64,000 nt of DNA from the NCBI GenBank assembly GCA_000231825.2, contig JH720337.1, forward strand, positions 355,122-419,121. The letters are read 5' to 3'. The notes beneath the pieces are model-generated. The model was not told the DNA's origin, did no database searches, and saw nothing but the letters and a program-made list of their open reading frames with translations. Origin of the DNA: Tetrahymena elliotti 4EA (Eukaryota; Ciliophora; Oligohymenophorea; Hymenostomatida; Tetrahymenidae). Of this stretch, positions 49,871 to 63,032 are shown piece by piece. Each line of letters opens with the position of its first letter. The first letter of the stretch is position 1. Both the position numbers and the translations under genes were made by a program.

Positions 49871-50718
49871 TAAGATGATATTCTTAATTTAATATGAAAA
49901 GGAAGATATTAAATTATAAAATTTTTATATTTTCTACTTTTCAAAAATAAAATATTTATTAATTAATACATCTATTGATTGATAAAAAAATACAAAATAA
50001 ATATCAAAATATATTCTCGATTAGCCTTCACAAACAATTTACCTTAAAATATTTAATTTAACTTAATATTCTACAATTAAAATGTTTACTATCATGATTT
50101 AAATAATTATATAATTGTAATTTTAGATATTTTAGAAAATCAAAAATCAAAGCAAGTTCAATTATTCATTAATTTTAGTCTTAATTAATTAGTAAATAAT
50201 ATTAGATATCTATTTCCCCACTTTTGTTAGATTATTTAAATTAATTACATTACTTAGGAAGAAAGAATTACCTTATATTCATTATTACCGAAATATGAAT
50301 TATTCTTCAATTATAATTTTTAAATGTAATGTAAAAGTTAATATTAATTTTCATTTTCCCCTTTTTAAACTATTTTTGACAAATTAAATGAATTATTTTA
50401 GAAAAGTAAAAATGACTCTAAATATTGTTTGTTTATTTTACATTAAGGTTTGTTGATTTTAAAACAATCTAAATTTATCAGATGGGTGCAAATAAGTATA
50501 TTTCAATTCAAGTAATTTAAATCGCAATCCAATTCAACCTTAGTTTTTCATCTGAAATAAAGAGAAAGATAAGCTATTCTAATAAAAAATACTGATTAAA
50601 ATAAAAAAAGAAAATTAAAACAAAAAAAAGAAGCAAAAAAAAAATACAATACCTAATTTTAAACATTCTCAATTAAAGACCGATACAATAATAATCTAAT
50701 AAAAAGCAAAAATCATCC
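49871..50718. other. AT-rich intergenic region
   Basis: About 850 bp. A short ORF at 50482 starts MGANKYISIQ, with an N-myristoylation-like start, but ends after 37 codons and has no convincing continuation. Otherwise nothing beyond AT-rich spacer; the promoter of the 50719 gene should be here. Confidence 0.45.
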
Positions 50719-52938
50719 ATGAATTTCTTTCCTTTAAATTAAAATTAAATTATACCTAATACTTCGCAAGCTAACCTGCTTCAACATACAGCTCCTCTAT
50801 TGGTATTGCAATAACCTTAATGTTTAATTATTTACTCTAATCCATTTATCCAAGGAAATCAAATAGATAATAGTATTTAATAATTTACCAATAATATCAA
50901 TAATATGGTTAACCATGTAAATATTTTTGACTCACATTAATAAATATTTCAAACTAACGATACTTCGAGAAACTATAAATATGATGGATAACTTATAAAT
51001 AATATTAATCTTAATTTTCAATAAATTGGATTAGATGGAGCTCCTTTAATCTATTAATCATAATCATCAATTCCTTAATATCAAGGCTCAGATATGTAAG
51101 GGTTCTATGATGTATCAAATACTCTATCTTCTTTTGCTCATCTTGAGAATCAATATAACAGCACAAATAGCACTTAAGATAGAAACTCATATTTACAACT
51201 AACACCAACTTCTTTCAGAATGCAACGCAACGAGTCAATTTCATTGAATAATTAGATAAAAATTACTCCTTTAAGTCATCTCAATGAGCAAGAGAGTTAA
51301 ATAATATAAAGTGAAGAAATTCAAACCTTTTAAAATACTTAAATCTTTGAAAAGCTAGGAAACAGCACAAATCAAGAGCACAAACTTGCTTCTAATGAAA
51401 TCAAGATAGATTAAATATAATGTTTAAAAAAAAGAAATAAATAGTAATTAAAGCAATCAATAATAAAAAGTGAAAAATAATCTAAATAAGAAAATCTTGA
51501 TTTTATTAACAATACTTCATAACAAAATATACTATTAAATAATTAAGTAAGCTCAATTAAATTACCAAAGCCAATATAATCAGATAAAAAAAATTATCCT
51601 TCAACTAAAAAACCAGTCGAATCTAAAAAATCTCTTTAATAAATCTAATGTGCTTACAAACTGATACCATCAGCTTAGAGTTCATCAATGGAATAAGAGT
51701 AACAGAATTGTTTAATAAGTGAGATACCTCCTTAATAAGAAAAGACTAACTTAAACAATTAATAAGTAAACTAAAAATTTTCATCATAGGAACCCTCAAT
51801 AAATAATGAATTTGATTAAGAAAATATTTGTGAAAAAAATAAGCTTCAATTATCCTAAAATGAAATTATTAATAAAATTTTGAAAGGTGAATAATGCTCA
51901 GAAGGCAAAATAATTAAAAAATTTTAACTAAAAGATGCTTTACAAATTGTAAAACAAAGCATTTTTAATTAAAAAAAGGATATTATTTTTGAACAAAAAA
52001 ACTTAAATCCATTTAAACTAAGATAGTCAGTTCGTAAAAATGATGAAATTGTCTTTGCTTAAATCAAAGAGTCAAGAAGAAATAACCGCCTGAGTAAAAA
52101 AGAAGAAGTTGATTTTCTTAAATGTAAAGGAGATGGCTCTTTTTAGGATCATGAAATGATTAGTGAAGAAGAGCAAGAATATGATTCAGGAACAAATAAA
52201 CAATCACTTTCTATAAAGTAAAAAGCTATAAATGACAAAGATCGTAAAGCTACTTCAAAATTTCATAACTTAAAAAAGCTTTTTATGTATAAGCTTATAG
52301 CTACTTTTAATATGAGTAATATGATGGATATAGGTGTACCAGCATAGATAAGAGAAGCTATTCTCAAATTAATGGTGAAATTTAAGTTATCTGCTAAAAA
52401 ATCTGAAGAATTTAATAGAAAGACAGAATTTTTCTCACAAGCTCATTACAATGCCTTATTTTTACACTTAACACCTAAAACAATTACAGCTCTTTCACAA
52501 AATAAATTTGAGGTTTACTTACACAAACTAATTTTTTCAATTGATCTCGAAAAAATTTCTCAATATATTAATAATTCCCAATAACAATCAAATTTCAATT
52601 AGAGCTGTCAATCAACCGAATTAGAATTAGAAAGCGAAAACTCCAGTGATTGCTTTAAAAATCACAACACATGCTGCTATGAAGAAAGAATTCAGTATAT
52701 TAACATTCTTAAACGCTATTGCTATTAAATTGTTAAAAACTCCAATATGTTTGGTATCAATGAATTGCATCAAAATAAATAAATTGAAGATAATTAACAT
52801 CATCTTGACTAGCAAATACAAATGTAGAGTTAAGATAAACATCTTAATGAGCAAGAAAATATGCGTATGGCATATACTTTTCGCGCTTTATAGGGTATAT
52901 CAAATCTAAATAAAGGCTTATTTGTTAAAAAGTTTTGA
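50719..52938 (+). CDS. Single-exon Gln/Asn/Ser-rich protein with a folded C-terminal region (739 aa)
   Basis: Function unknown. The first 450 residues are low-complexity, rich in Gln, Asn and Ser with few hydrophobic clusters, typical of disordered or prion-like ciliate proteins. From about nt 52230 a denser, apparently globular segment appears: RKATSKFHNLKKLFMYKLIA, then TFNMSNMMDIGVPAQIREAI, KLMVKFKLSAKKSEEFNRK, and ALFLHLTPKTITALSQNKF. A cysteine/His-containing stretch follows (SSDCFKNHNTCCYEERIQY), then more Gln-rich sequence to TGA at 52936-52938. The Cys/His stretch does not fit a zinc-finger spacing I know. No introns are required. A regulatory role is possible from composition but cannot be shown. 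Confidence 0.85.
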
Positions 52939-54273
52939 AAAAAACACAAAAAAAAGAAATTTGACAAACAATTTACTAGTAATTAAACATATCTTAATAA
53001 TCAAATTATTCTTAAATTTATCTTTATTCTCATAAATTATTATTTAATTTACATTATTTATTAAATTTAAACTCGTGTCTTTTTTTATCTATTTATCCTT
53101 ATTCTTTTATCTTACAAAATTTCCTTCAATCAATTTTGTAATCATTCAATTAACTATTTTTTATACATAACTTACTATTATAACTTGCATCTCCATCGTC
53201 TATTACATAAATGAGAAATTTTTATTTTATTATTGATGATAAAATTACTTCTAAATTTGTTTATGACAGTGTTACATTTTATTGAATCTTTTAAATAAAA
53301 AGCAAAAATGTAAATTCAACCTTTCATTTACAATATTTAAATAAATATGTTTTCCAATCTTTTTTTCTTCACAAATAAAATTTTTTTGCCTACCCTACTC
53401 AAATATTTGATATTTATTTAAAAAGATTAGTATAATTTGAATGATAAACTTCATATGAGTTATAGAAATAAATGCAAATAAATGAAAAGTATTTTGAAAA
53501 AACTAACTCATTTTTCAAAAAAAGCCAACTCCTCTCAGTTTTGATCTATTTCTCTAGATTAACCATTTCACTCAGAAGTTTCTCATTTTTATTTGACTGA
53601 ATTTAGTTTTTATCAAAAATGAAAAAAAAAGAACAAAAAATGTCAGTTAATTTTTAAATTTATTTTTCCTTTTTTATATCTAAATTTGTCCCTCCTCATA
53701 CCTCATAAGTGCTGGTTAAAATATTAATTTTGTTATTCTAAAATTTAATTAAAAGTTATCAATTTATTTTATTTTTCAATCTAAACTTTATTAGACAAAA
53801 TTTTAATAAAATTGAAGAACTTTTGAAGTAAATATTTTTGATATGATTTTGATATTTTTCTATTTTAGAATATCTTAACTATTTTAATGTAAATTAATAC
53901 TTTTCTATTAGAAAAACTGAAAAAATCATTTGAAAATAGGAATTTTTTTTATGGATCCTCCCTCTATTGAATCAAATTTAATTACTTTTCTATTTAATTA
54001 CCTATTACTTAATAAAAAAATTTATATAAATAATTTGAATGGATATTCACATATTTAGATTTACTTTTTAGAATAAAGCTTACTACTACATATACATGTA
54101 TGAATGTTCCAATATAAGTACAAAGAACTTTGATATTAAGATTATTAATTAGCTATTAATTGGTACACATTATTAATTTATCTTTTAATTGTTTTTGCTA
54201 ATTATTCAGCTCAAAATTTGATAATTAGTTCACAGTTATTCTAAAGTTGATAGATTATCAAATATCAAGTTAA
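52939..54273. other. AT-rich intergenic region
   Basis: About 1.3 kb upstream of the pseudokinase cluster. Poly-A/T-rich. A 55-aa minus-strand frame at 53399-53566 has no acidic/Gly/Ala enrichment and no splice continuation, so it is treated as noise. No motif shared with the two spacers inside the cluster was noticed by eye. Confidence 0.5.
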
Positions 54274-56487
54274 ATGAGTAGGTTTTAGAATAATAATGAG
54301 GAGAGTCAAGATTTAAATGTCAGATTGCTTAGTTACAGAGATGAAAATATAAATGATTTAGGTTATAATTAGGATAATTATCAACAAGAAGAGTAAAAAT
54401 CTGTTGAATTTTAGGAGATGGTGGTGAGATATTCAGAAAATTAGTTAAACTAATCAAACACTTTAGGATAGAACAATAAATAAAGTCTATTTTCTGAAAG
54501 CTTACAATAAAAATAATAACCATTTATGACTCAACCTATGAAAAAATAATTGCAAGGATTTCTTTTAAAAGATGGTTATGAATTATCTAAAGAAATATCT
54601 TCTAACCTTCTACATGCTCTATTTAAAGGATATTCTAAAAAGATTAAAAAGAAAGTATGCTTTTAAATTATAAAATGTACCTAAGAAGATTATATTGAAA
54701 TCAAGAATAGAATAGAAAAAATAATAGGGATTGATACTTTGCAATTTGTTTAGAAATATTATAACATTTTATTTTATCCTGAACTATTTATGTCTGTCAT
54801 AGTTTAAGATCTTTACAAATCAACTCTTAAAGAAGAATTGTAATAAAATGATGGATTTACTAATTATTAAAAGAATCAATTAATATTTTAAGTTTCTCAT
54901 GCTCTAACTGAAATCCATTCATATAACATTATTCATTATTCTCTCTCTCCATCTACAATTTTTAAAAGTTAAGATGGAAATTACAAGCTTTCTTTCTTTG
55001 ATAAATTCACTCTATTAAAATCAAGATAATTACTTGATTCATATGATCAAAAATATACATCTCCTGAGATAAGCTTATATTTGAATGATAAAAATTGTAA
55101 ATTTGATATTCTTAACTCATAAGTAGATGTTTATTCTTTGGGTGTCATTATTATGGAAGTAATAAAATCTAATACTAAAAAATCAAACAATTCGCATCAA
55201 AAATAATACATATACAAACCAGAGAATATTATTTAAAGTGAGAATCAAAATAAAGAAATTAAAATAGATAATAATAGCCAATCAGTTAGAAGCTCCAAGA
55301 AAGAAATAGTATTAGAGGAGAGATTTAGTGTGAATAAAAGCTTTTGCTTCTCAAATGTAGAAGACTCAGATGCCTAAAGTGGAAATGTATCTAGTAAGAT
55401 TTTAAAGAGAAGCTTAGAAGCAAATTAAGAATTTGATCAATTTTAAATAGCTTTGCTTAATCCAAATCCATCTTAAAGACTTAACTCTTTTGAAGTTTTT
55501 AATAAGCTTTTATAATTTATATAGGTAGATTAATTTTATATTAACTCCATACTATCTTCAATTTACAGGTCTTTAAAAGTTGATATTTTTTCAAGAAATA
55601 AATCTGAAAGCTATTTAAAATAGCTAAGAATAAATTATAGTGAATTAAGATTGAAATTAATTATTGAGCTCCCTTAAAACCAAAAGCTACCAGAAACTAG
55701 TTTCTATTGTTACAAAAATACAGCATTACTCTATATTTAGAACTCGGAATATTCTAAAGGACTTGAGTATTCTTTGCATTGTATTGAAATAATAAATTAA
55801 AATAATAATCAAAATGATTAATAAGCTCTAAGGTTAATAATAAAAGATAATTTAAAAGAAAGCATAAATTTGTAAATAGTTGTGAGTTTATGCTATGAGA
55901 AACTAAAATAATATGAAAAGTCTTTGGAGCATTCAAAAATGTCTTATGAATTAGCAAAATAATAAGATCCAGAAAACTATGATTTATACATATTTGGTAA
56001 ATCTTGCTGCAGATTAAGTTGGGCTTATTACAGATTAAAGGATGGATAAAATGCAATTTTATATGCCTAAGAATCCCTACAAGCTTACTAATAATTAAAT
56101 AAAAATAAGTTTATACTTTGTGAGGTCGAAGCTTATGATGCCTTAGGATGTGCTTATGAATTATCAGAAAATTATGAAGAATCTATTCTAATGTATTAAA
56201 AATCTCTAGAACTCAGATAGAGTCTTCTTAAATGGGATCACCCAGCTATTGCTTAAAGTTATTATAATCTAGGATTAATGTATGTTTAAATGGAATAATA
56301 TAAAGAGGCCTTACAAAATTTTATTACTTCTGCAAGTTTATATAAGCTCCATAAAGGTAGATTTGTTAGTTAAATAAAATAGTCATACACTCAAGTATAA
56401 TAAATTCTTGCAAATCTAAAAGAATAAGACCTAGTATAAGAGATTGCTCAACAAATAGATTAACTCTCTTCAGAAAATAAGGATTGA
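54274..56487 (+). CDS. Pseudokinase-TPR protein, cluster member 1 (737 aa)
   Basis: Single exon. Residues about 90-330 keep the protein-kinase layout: an N-lobe with hydrophobic strands ending VCFQII where VAIK would be, the helix HALTEIHS, the catalytic-loop position H221-YSLSPSTIF, an activation-segment start SFFDKF, the P+1 anchor SPE (Glu265) and the alphaF motif D285-VYSLGVIIME. The glycine loop has no glycines; the VAIK Lys, HRD Asp, loop Asn and DFG Asp are replaced (Gln, Ser, Thr, Phe). It should therefore not catalyse phosphotransfer. Residues about 430-720 are TPR-like helices (ALRLIIKDNLKESI, YDALGCAYELSENYEESILM, HPAIAQSYYNLGLMYVQ), similar to kinesin-light-chain-type TPRs. Probably a scaffold. 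It is first of three head-to-tail paralogues. Confidence 0.88.
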
Positions 56488-57234
56488 AAAGCACTAAAAA
56501 TTTAGCAATAGCTCTAAAAATATCTCAAAAATAAAAATTTACTGATCAAATTCTAATCAAAATTTTATAAAAAAAGGAAATGCTATCTAATCAAAAACTA
56601 TTTATTATTGTTATAAAATTATTTTAGCGATAAATTAAGAAACTTAAAAAAATCTTTGAAGAAAATTTTTAACTTTTATGTCAATTTATTTTTCAGAAAT
56701 AAAAAATACAGTAATATTGTTAAATTTCTTTACAATATAAATCTATTAAACTTATCTATATTAATCCTATTTTATATTTGTATTCTCGATTTTTTAGTTT
56801 TTAAATTTAAAGTTTATTTCAATCTCTTTTTTGAGTTTAATCAAAATACTTAGCAAATGAAATTCTATAATGGATATCTATAGAATATCATTAAGTTATT
56901 TTTATCTACTTATATTGAATAATCAGACTTATGATTCATTAAATTAGTATCAAAAAGAGAGTTAGTTATTCTTTTTGTTTAATTTTCAATTTTCTAAAAG
57001 CTGATAATGATTTTTTACTTTTGCAATTAAAAACAAAGTAGGGATCAATCAATAAATTATACTTAGGTAGTAAATAATCTTAAAAATGTAGTATCTTTTA
57101 AAGTTAAAAACAATTTAATATGTATTTTTTGAGATGCCAAAAATAGATATTTATTCAATTTTTTACATCAGCCAGTCAATCGATTTTCTAATAATTTATA
57201 TTTAAAATAAAAATAATAAAATTTAAACAAAAAA
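56488..57234. other. Spacer between pseudokinase genes 1 and 2
   Basis: About 750 bp of AT-rich DNA. Open frames here give Phe/Asn/Ile/Leu noise. No element recognised. Confidence 0.5.
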
Positions 57235-58716
57235 ATGGAATCTTTTTTTTCAATTTACAGCTCTCAAGATCTGCTAATACCTTCTTTAGGAAAATTTTTA
57301 GATTAGTCATAGATAAAACATCTGAAAGAATAATTAATGACAGTTTAACTTGAACACTTTCTTTTAAAAAATGGATATTTTGATTTTAAAGAAATATGCT
57401 AATAAATTAATTATTTATTGGTATTATGCAAATTTTAGAAATAAGAGAAGCAAGTCTTTTTAACAATTTTAAAAACGACTAAAGAAGAATAAGAAAATAT
57501 TAGATAAGAATATTAGAATATGAATATGTAATAATGTATGAACATTCTTTAATATACTGATATAATTTACAAAAAATAATAGTAAACAACTATTCTTATT
57601 AGCTAACAATTTGAAACAATGTTGTAATAAGAAATCCATGCTAGATAATCAAGTAAAAAACCATTTAATGAAGAGTAATTTAACTAAATAGTTATATCTT
57701 TATTTAATTTACTATCAGAGATGCATTAAAGAGGTTTGCATTGTTAAGATATAAATTTATAAAAAATAGTAATGACTGAAGATAAAAAATATAAATTTCA
57801 TGATTTTTATTTTGCATTAAGAATTAAAAATGGGGATATAAAAAGCTCTACAAATATTTAATAATTTAAATAAATTAATGAAAACCAAATAAAGAAAGAT
57901 GATTAATTATTGGTAAAAGATGAAATTTAGTAAATAATTAACATAATAATATTGATTATGTAATTTCAAAATTCTTTTTTGTTAAATAAGCAATAGATTT
58001 CGAATTAAGCTATATTATCGTTCTTACATAATTACCATTCAAAATTTTAAAATATTATTGCATCCTATGAAACTAAAAGTTCTTTTTCTGTTCTAAATAA
58101 AATATTACCATTCTTAAAAATTACTATTCAAAATTAATAAATGCTAAAAGAAATTATTGATAAGAATATTTAAATTGATTTCCTGAAAAAAATTGTTTCA
58201 AATTCTGCTTATTAGAATGAGTAACAAATATAATTACTGAAATTAAATTTATTTATTTCAACTTAGGAATAAAGTAAAATTTGTAAATAAGTGAGGAGAG
58301 CTTACAAATTAATCCTTAAAAACTAATAATTAGACATTTAATCATAATTTTAGCTAAATTTAGAGTTTTTATAACACCTTTAAAGATATGAGGCTTTTTA
58401 AAGTTCTAAAATTATAAAATAATTAATAACTATAAGTTTTATTTCTGATTAACTTGGTTTGTTTGATAAGTCTTTGTTATATTCTTAAAATGCCTTACAC
58501 TTAGCAGTTGATAGATACAAAGATAATCATTTTACAATAGTTAATTCTTTCATAAAAGTTAGTAAGAGCTATTTTTTGATGAAAAATTATTTGTAATCAG
58601 AAGAGGCTATTGACATGGGTTTGTTAATATACTCTAAACTAAGCAAAGGTTATAAAAAAGTGAATAAATGTGATTTGTATACAATTATTGATGATTTAGA
58701 TAAATAAGATTTTTGA
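57235..58716 (+). CDS. Shortened, most degenerate pseudokinase-TPR protein, cluster member 2 (493 aa)
   Basis: Single exon and the shortest of the three. The kinase-like part has LSEMHQRGLHCQDINLQKIV, aligning with the catalytic loop. The Asp of HRD is kept (Asp172), but His is Cys, the loop Lys is Asn and the Asn is Lys. The DFG position reads HDFYFAL, so Asp and Phe remain and Gly is lost. No APE or alphaF DxWSxG motif is visible after it; the sequence runs straight into a helical region. The C-terminal third is TPR-like (QLGLFDKSLLYSQNALHLAV, VSKSYFLMKNYLQSEEAID). Gln is encoded largely by TAA. Shortening and motif loss suggest relaxed constraint, but the frame is fully open, so it is probably still expressed. 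Confidence 0.8.
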
Positions 58717-59423
58717 AAATTTTTCTAATTAATTAATTACTAATTTAATAAAGAAAATAAATAATATTATCTTTTTGTATCTTTTTTGCAAAATTATTGA
58801 TTAAAAATCCATTAATTATCAATAAGCTCTATCTAATCTTCCCAAAATATAAAGAAAAAATATAATTATTTATTCATTTAAAACTGTATAGAGCTTTTCT
58901 ATGAAATTAATCCATGATTGATGATTGGCTTTAATTTATTTATATTGATTTATTTTCACCGTTGAAGGAATAATCAAATCCGTTAAAATTTATCTTATAT
59001 CCCCTATTAAATATTTTAAAAATACTTCCAAAAACCTTATGTTATTTTATTCTATTTTATTAAATTATTTTATTAATTTCTAGTTTTTTTCAAGAAGGTT
59101 TTGCTTAATAAAGAGGTTACAAAAATATGGGATTACATCAGATAAATTTATATTTTCTCTAGACAAGATACAACTAATTGATCATAAAAGATTGATAAAT
59201 AAAACAACAGTTTTGTGATTACCATACGAATTTTGATTTTAATTTTAGATAATGATTGGCTTTGTTTTGATTGATATTTCTTCTAGTGTTATTATGAGAA
59301 TCTACTTGTTAAATTAAATAGGATTCACACAGTTTTTCTTATTTTGTTATTAATTAAAAAAATAAATTATTACAATTTAATCATTAGTAGTAAGTAATAA
59401 CAAAAAAATCAAACAAAAATTAA
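58717..59423. other. Spacer between pseudokinase genes 2 and 3
   Basis: About 700 bp of AT-rich DNA with no coding-like frame. No RNA gene or conserved block recognised. Confidence 0.5.
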
Positions 59424-61496
59424 ATGCAAGCTAGTTTTTTAGTAACAAAAGCTTTCGACTAAAGTTGCTTTATGGACATTTAAGAAAACAACGAGATGAT
59501 ATAAAATAGAACTATCTGTTACGATTAACCTAATTAATAAATCTAGTAAGTACCTCAAATTCCAATTGATGATTTATAAGATGATGATAATTAAGGATCA
59601 TCAGAGAGCACAAAATCTAATGAAAATGAAGAGCACATCAGTCCTTACTTTGTAAGTATTAATCCAACTACTATAAGCTAAAATAAGGTTAAGCTATAGC
59701 CATTCTTAAGTGCCGCATCAAAAGACAGACTAATCTCTTTGTTTAAAAAAGAAAACTATAGAAAATTCAGCTGTTTATCTGAAACTCCCTCAAACCTCAT
59801 TTTGAAAGCATTCAATAGTGATATGAACTAATATGTCGTCCTTAATATATACAAAGGGATGAGAGATGATTTTCTTTAGATTAAATAGGAGTATGAAAGA
59901 GTCCACAAAATTTATAATAACCAGTTCCTACTGAATGTTTTCAAGATAACTTATTATGAAGAGCTTTTTGTGTATGTAATTATTTCAGAACCATATGAAT
60001 CATCTCTTTAGGATGAAATAAATTAATTACATTAATAAAAAATCTAATTTACTCCTACTAAAACATACACTCTTTTTTCTTAATTATATTTTGCGATTAC
60101 AGAGCTTCACGCAAATAATATCGTACACAAAAACATAAATCCTTCACATATATTAAAAGTTAATGATAACTTATATAAAATTGGTGGATTTGGTACTTGG
60201 AAGAATATCACTAAACAATCACTCTAACAATTTACTAATTAAATTAATATGAAATATTTCTCACCAGAGTTTTTAGAAAGTTTGTAAAACCCAACAGTCG
60301 AAATAAATCCTAAATCAGATGTATATTCATTAAGCGCTATTTTGTTAGATATTTTATTAGAAATGAAATAAATAGAGACTGTTAATTAAACCCCTAAAAC
60401 ACACATTACCAAGTAAAAATAAAATTATAATCCATAACAAGAAAAGCTAATTGAATTCTTCAAGAAATATTTTTTGTGCTTCAGTCCTAAAAAGAGAATA
60501 AATTCTTATGAAATAATAAGCCAAATACATTAATTTGTTAGGCCATAAGAAAGCCATTTGAAAGATGTATTAAAGCACATAGGAAAAGTCCTCTCTACCC
60601 CATAGATGGATAATCAAAATATTTAATATCTTATGATTTATAAATTAACAATAAGTGATTATAGAATTTAAATAATGAAACTTTATTAACAACGACTTGT
60701 ACCTTTGTTAGGTATTGCTTAGGCAACTGTCGAAAGTGGATATCTATATGAAGAATATGGAATATTTAAAAAATCGCTAGAGAGATACTCAGAAGCAATT
60801 TGCATCTACAATCAAATCAAAGCTGATAGTAGTGATGAAATGATAGACTTGCTGAGAAATATTGCATAAGTTCATTAGAAACTAGGAGACTATGAAAAAT
60901 ATCTTGAATACTCAATGAAATCATTAGAAATGGCAGAAAATCTTTATAAGGATATTGCTCATATTTAAAAAATATGCTCTCTTCATTATGTTTCCTGGAG
61001 CTATTACTTCCTTAAGAATGGAGAAAAAGCCTTAGAATATGCTGAAAGAGCTCTAAATTAAAGAAAATGCTTAAAGGAAATAAACACAATTAATAGCAAT
61101 CGCATTTTGAGTTTTTAGAATATGGCATACACATTAGAAACTGTTGGTGCAGCTAATCAACTTATTGGAAAGAAAGACGAAGCTTTGAAATACTTTATTT
61201 AAAGTTTATTAGAATTAAAAAAATCTGTTAAGGGTAATCGCCCTGATCTAGCTGCATCCTTAAATAATATAGGAGTGATTTATGAAGAATTAGAAGATTA
61301 TTAAAATTCTTTAGAATACTTTAATTAGGCTTCTGAAATGTATAGATAAATTTATGGGAATTATCATCCTCTTTTATTGATTTCAAAGAAGGGAATGTTG
61401 AGATCCTTATAAAAACTAAATAAAGCTGAAGAAATTAATAAACTAGAAAAAGAATTGCTTTCTATTGAGAGTCACATATCTAAAAATAATAATTGA
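59424..61496 (+). CDS. Pseudokinase-TPR protein, cluster member 3 (690 aa)
   Basis: Single exon. An acidic N-terminal leader precedes a kinase-like fold at about residues 90-370. NQYVVLNIYK stands where the VAIK strand should be (Lys to Asn). The helix YFAITELHANNIVH leads to H235-KNINPSHIL, so the HRD Asp is Asn, the loop Lys is Asn and the Asn is His. LYKIGGFGTW replaces DFG with GFG. Structural landmarks remain: KYFSPEFLES (APE-like) and KSDVYSLSAILLDILLE (alphaF). From about residue 430 there are TPR units, e.g. GIFKKSLERYSEAICIYNQI, GDYEKYLEYSMKSLEMAENL, PDLAASLNNIGVIYEELEDY. A bound-but-inactive signalling scaffold is the likely role. Its code usage and layout match member 1 closely. 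Confidence 0.88.
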
Positions 61497-63032
61497 TAAC
61501 AAACAACACTTATGATTGATGAAAAATATTAGTTAACAAACAAATAAATTAATAAAATTAATAACAAATAAAATAATCTGTAATACTTGTTACCTATATT
61601 AATCAAAATATTAGGAAATAACAATAACAATAACTAAATACTTTCTTAATTTAAAGAGAATAATTAAAAATAACTAATTATGATTTAACATGTATATATA
61701 TTAGATTCTTGTTTATTTTATAATCTATACTTTTACCAACTTCATTATTTTTAATTTTCAACTAATATTTCATCTTAAACCTTCTCAATTTTACTTACAT
61801 AAAAAAGCAGCCTGAAAAGTTCCCACTCTTAAAAAGTACAAAATTAATTAATTTTTAAATTTGTGATATTTTGCGAATTTCAATTTCGAATTCTCGTAAT
61901 ATAAATCAGCATCCCTAATCTTCAAATAATATATTAATAGGAAAACATACTTACTCTTGACATTAGATTTTATTAGTACACTAATTTTATTTACAAATAA
62001 AGCAGAAAGTTTTATCCCTTAATACAATATAAAAATATAAGTAAAATACCATTTATTCCACTTTAATGCATGTAAATATCAAAAGTTATTTCATCTATGA
62101 TGTTACTAAATATTATTTAAGTGATTAAAGTTTGTATTATCTTATTTAAATTAAATCCATAAAATTTTATTTAAATATGAGAAAATTTTAAAAGCGGTTT
62201 ATCAGTGTAACAAAGACTTTTTCTATAAAGTTAACTTTCTTCTCTTTCTAATAAGATATTTTTTTAATTTTTCGAAAAAATATGAAGATATTCATTTTTA
62301 GATAGCAAAATAATTCATTAATTTTTAAATGAAATTTTTTAACATGAAAAAGGAGCTTAAGTAGCTAATATATTAGATGATGTGATATTTAATTCTAATG
62401 ATTTAACCCATTCTCTAGATATTTAATTTATTGTGGAGAGTTTTTAATTTTATTTAAATGGTTTTATGGAAAACTAGAAATGAGTACTTTTTTGTTCAAC
62501 TTAATAATATTTTGTTAATTTTTTATTGTATAAGAAATAATTTTAAAGTGTTTATTACTATTTTTAAATCTATTCAAATTTAATAATCCTAGTCTAGAAA
62601 AATATCAAATAAACTAGTAAGAAGATTTCTATTGATTTATTTTTTTTAGGAAATAATTTCAAATTTTTAGTTTAAAAATATTAAAAAGTAAAGAAAGAAT
62701 GATCTTTAATAAATTTTATAATTTATTTGAGATTTTAATTCTATGTTACTATTTAGAGTCTTTGAAAGTTATAATTTTATTCTTACTTTCACAAATTAAT
62801 TAAATATTTTGAACTGCAAAATTATTTTATCCAAAAATTCAGATAAATGATTTAGAATTTGGCTTTTTTTGAACTTTTCAAATCCAAAAAATGGATTCTA
62901 TATTAATATTCTTTAAATTCTACTAAAACCATATTTGAATTTACTTATTTATATTTAGTATTAAGTGAAATGTTCTTAAGAATGATCTATCAATTTTCTT
63001 TTATTTTTGAGATTCAATCAAAACTAGTAAAA
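61497..63032. other. AT-rich intergenic region
   Basis: About 1.5 kb between the convergent 3' ends of pseudokinase gene 3 (plus) and the surface-antigen gene (minus). No frame with coding-like composition on either strand. A short near-palindromic patch GCGAATTTCAATTTCGAATT lies near 61873-61893. Confidence 0.5.

Noticed and set aside
53399..53566. 55-aa minus-strand frame
   Set aside because: No Gly, Ala or Asp and no continuing exon; length is expected by chance where TGA is rare.
56656..56853. 65-aa plus-strand Phe/Asn/Leu-rich frame
   Set aside because: Composition is that of AT-rich spacer; no start context or similarity.
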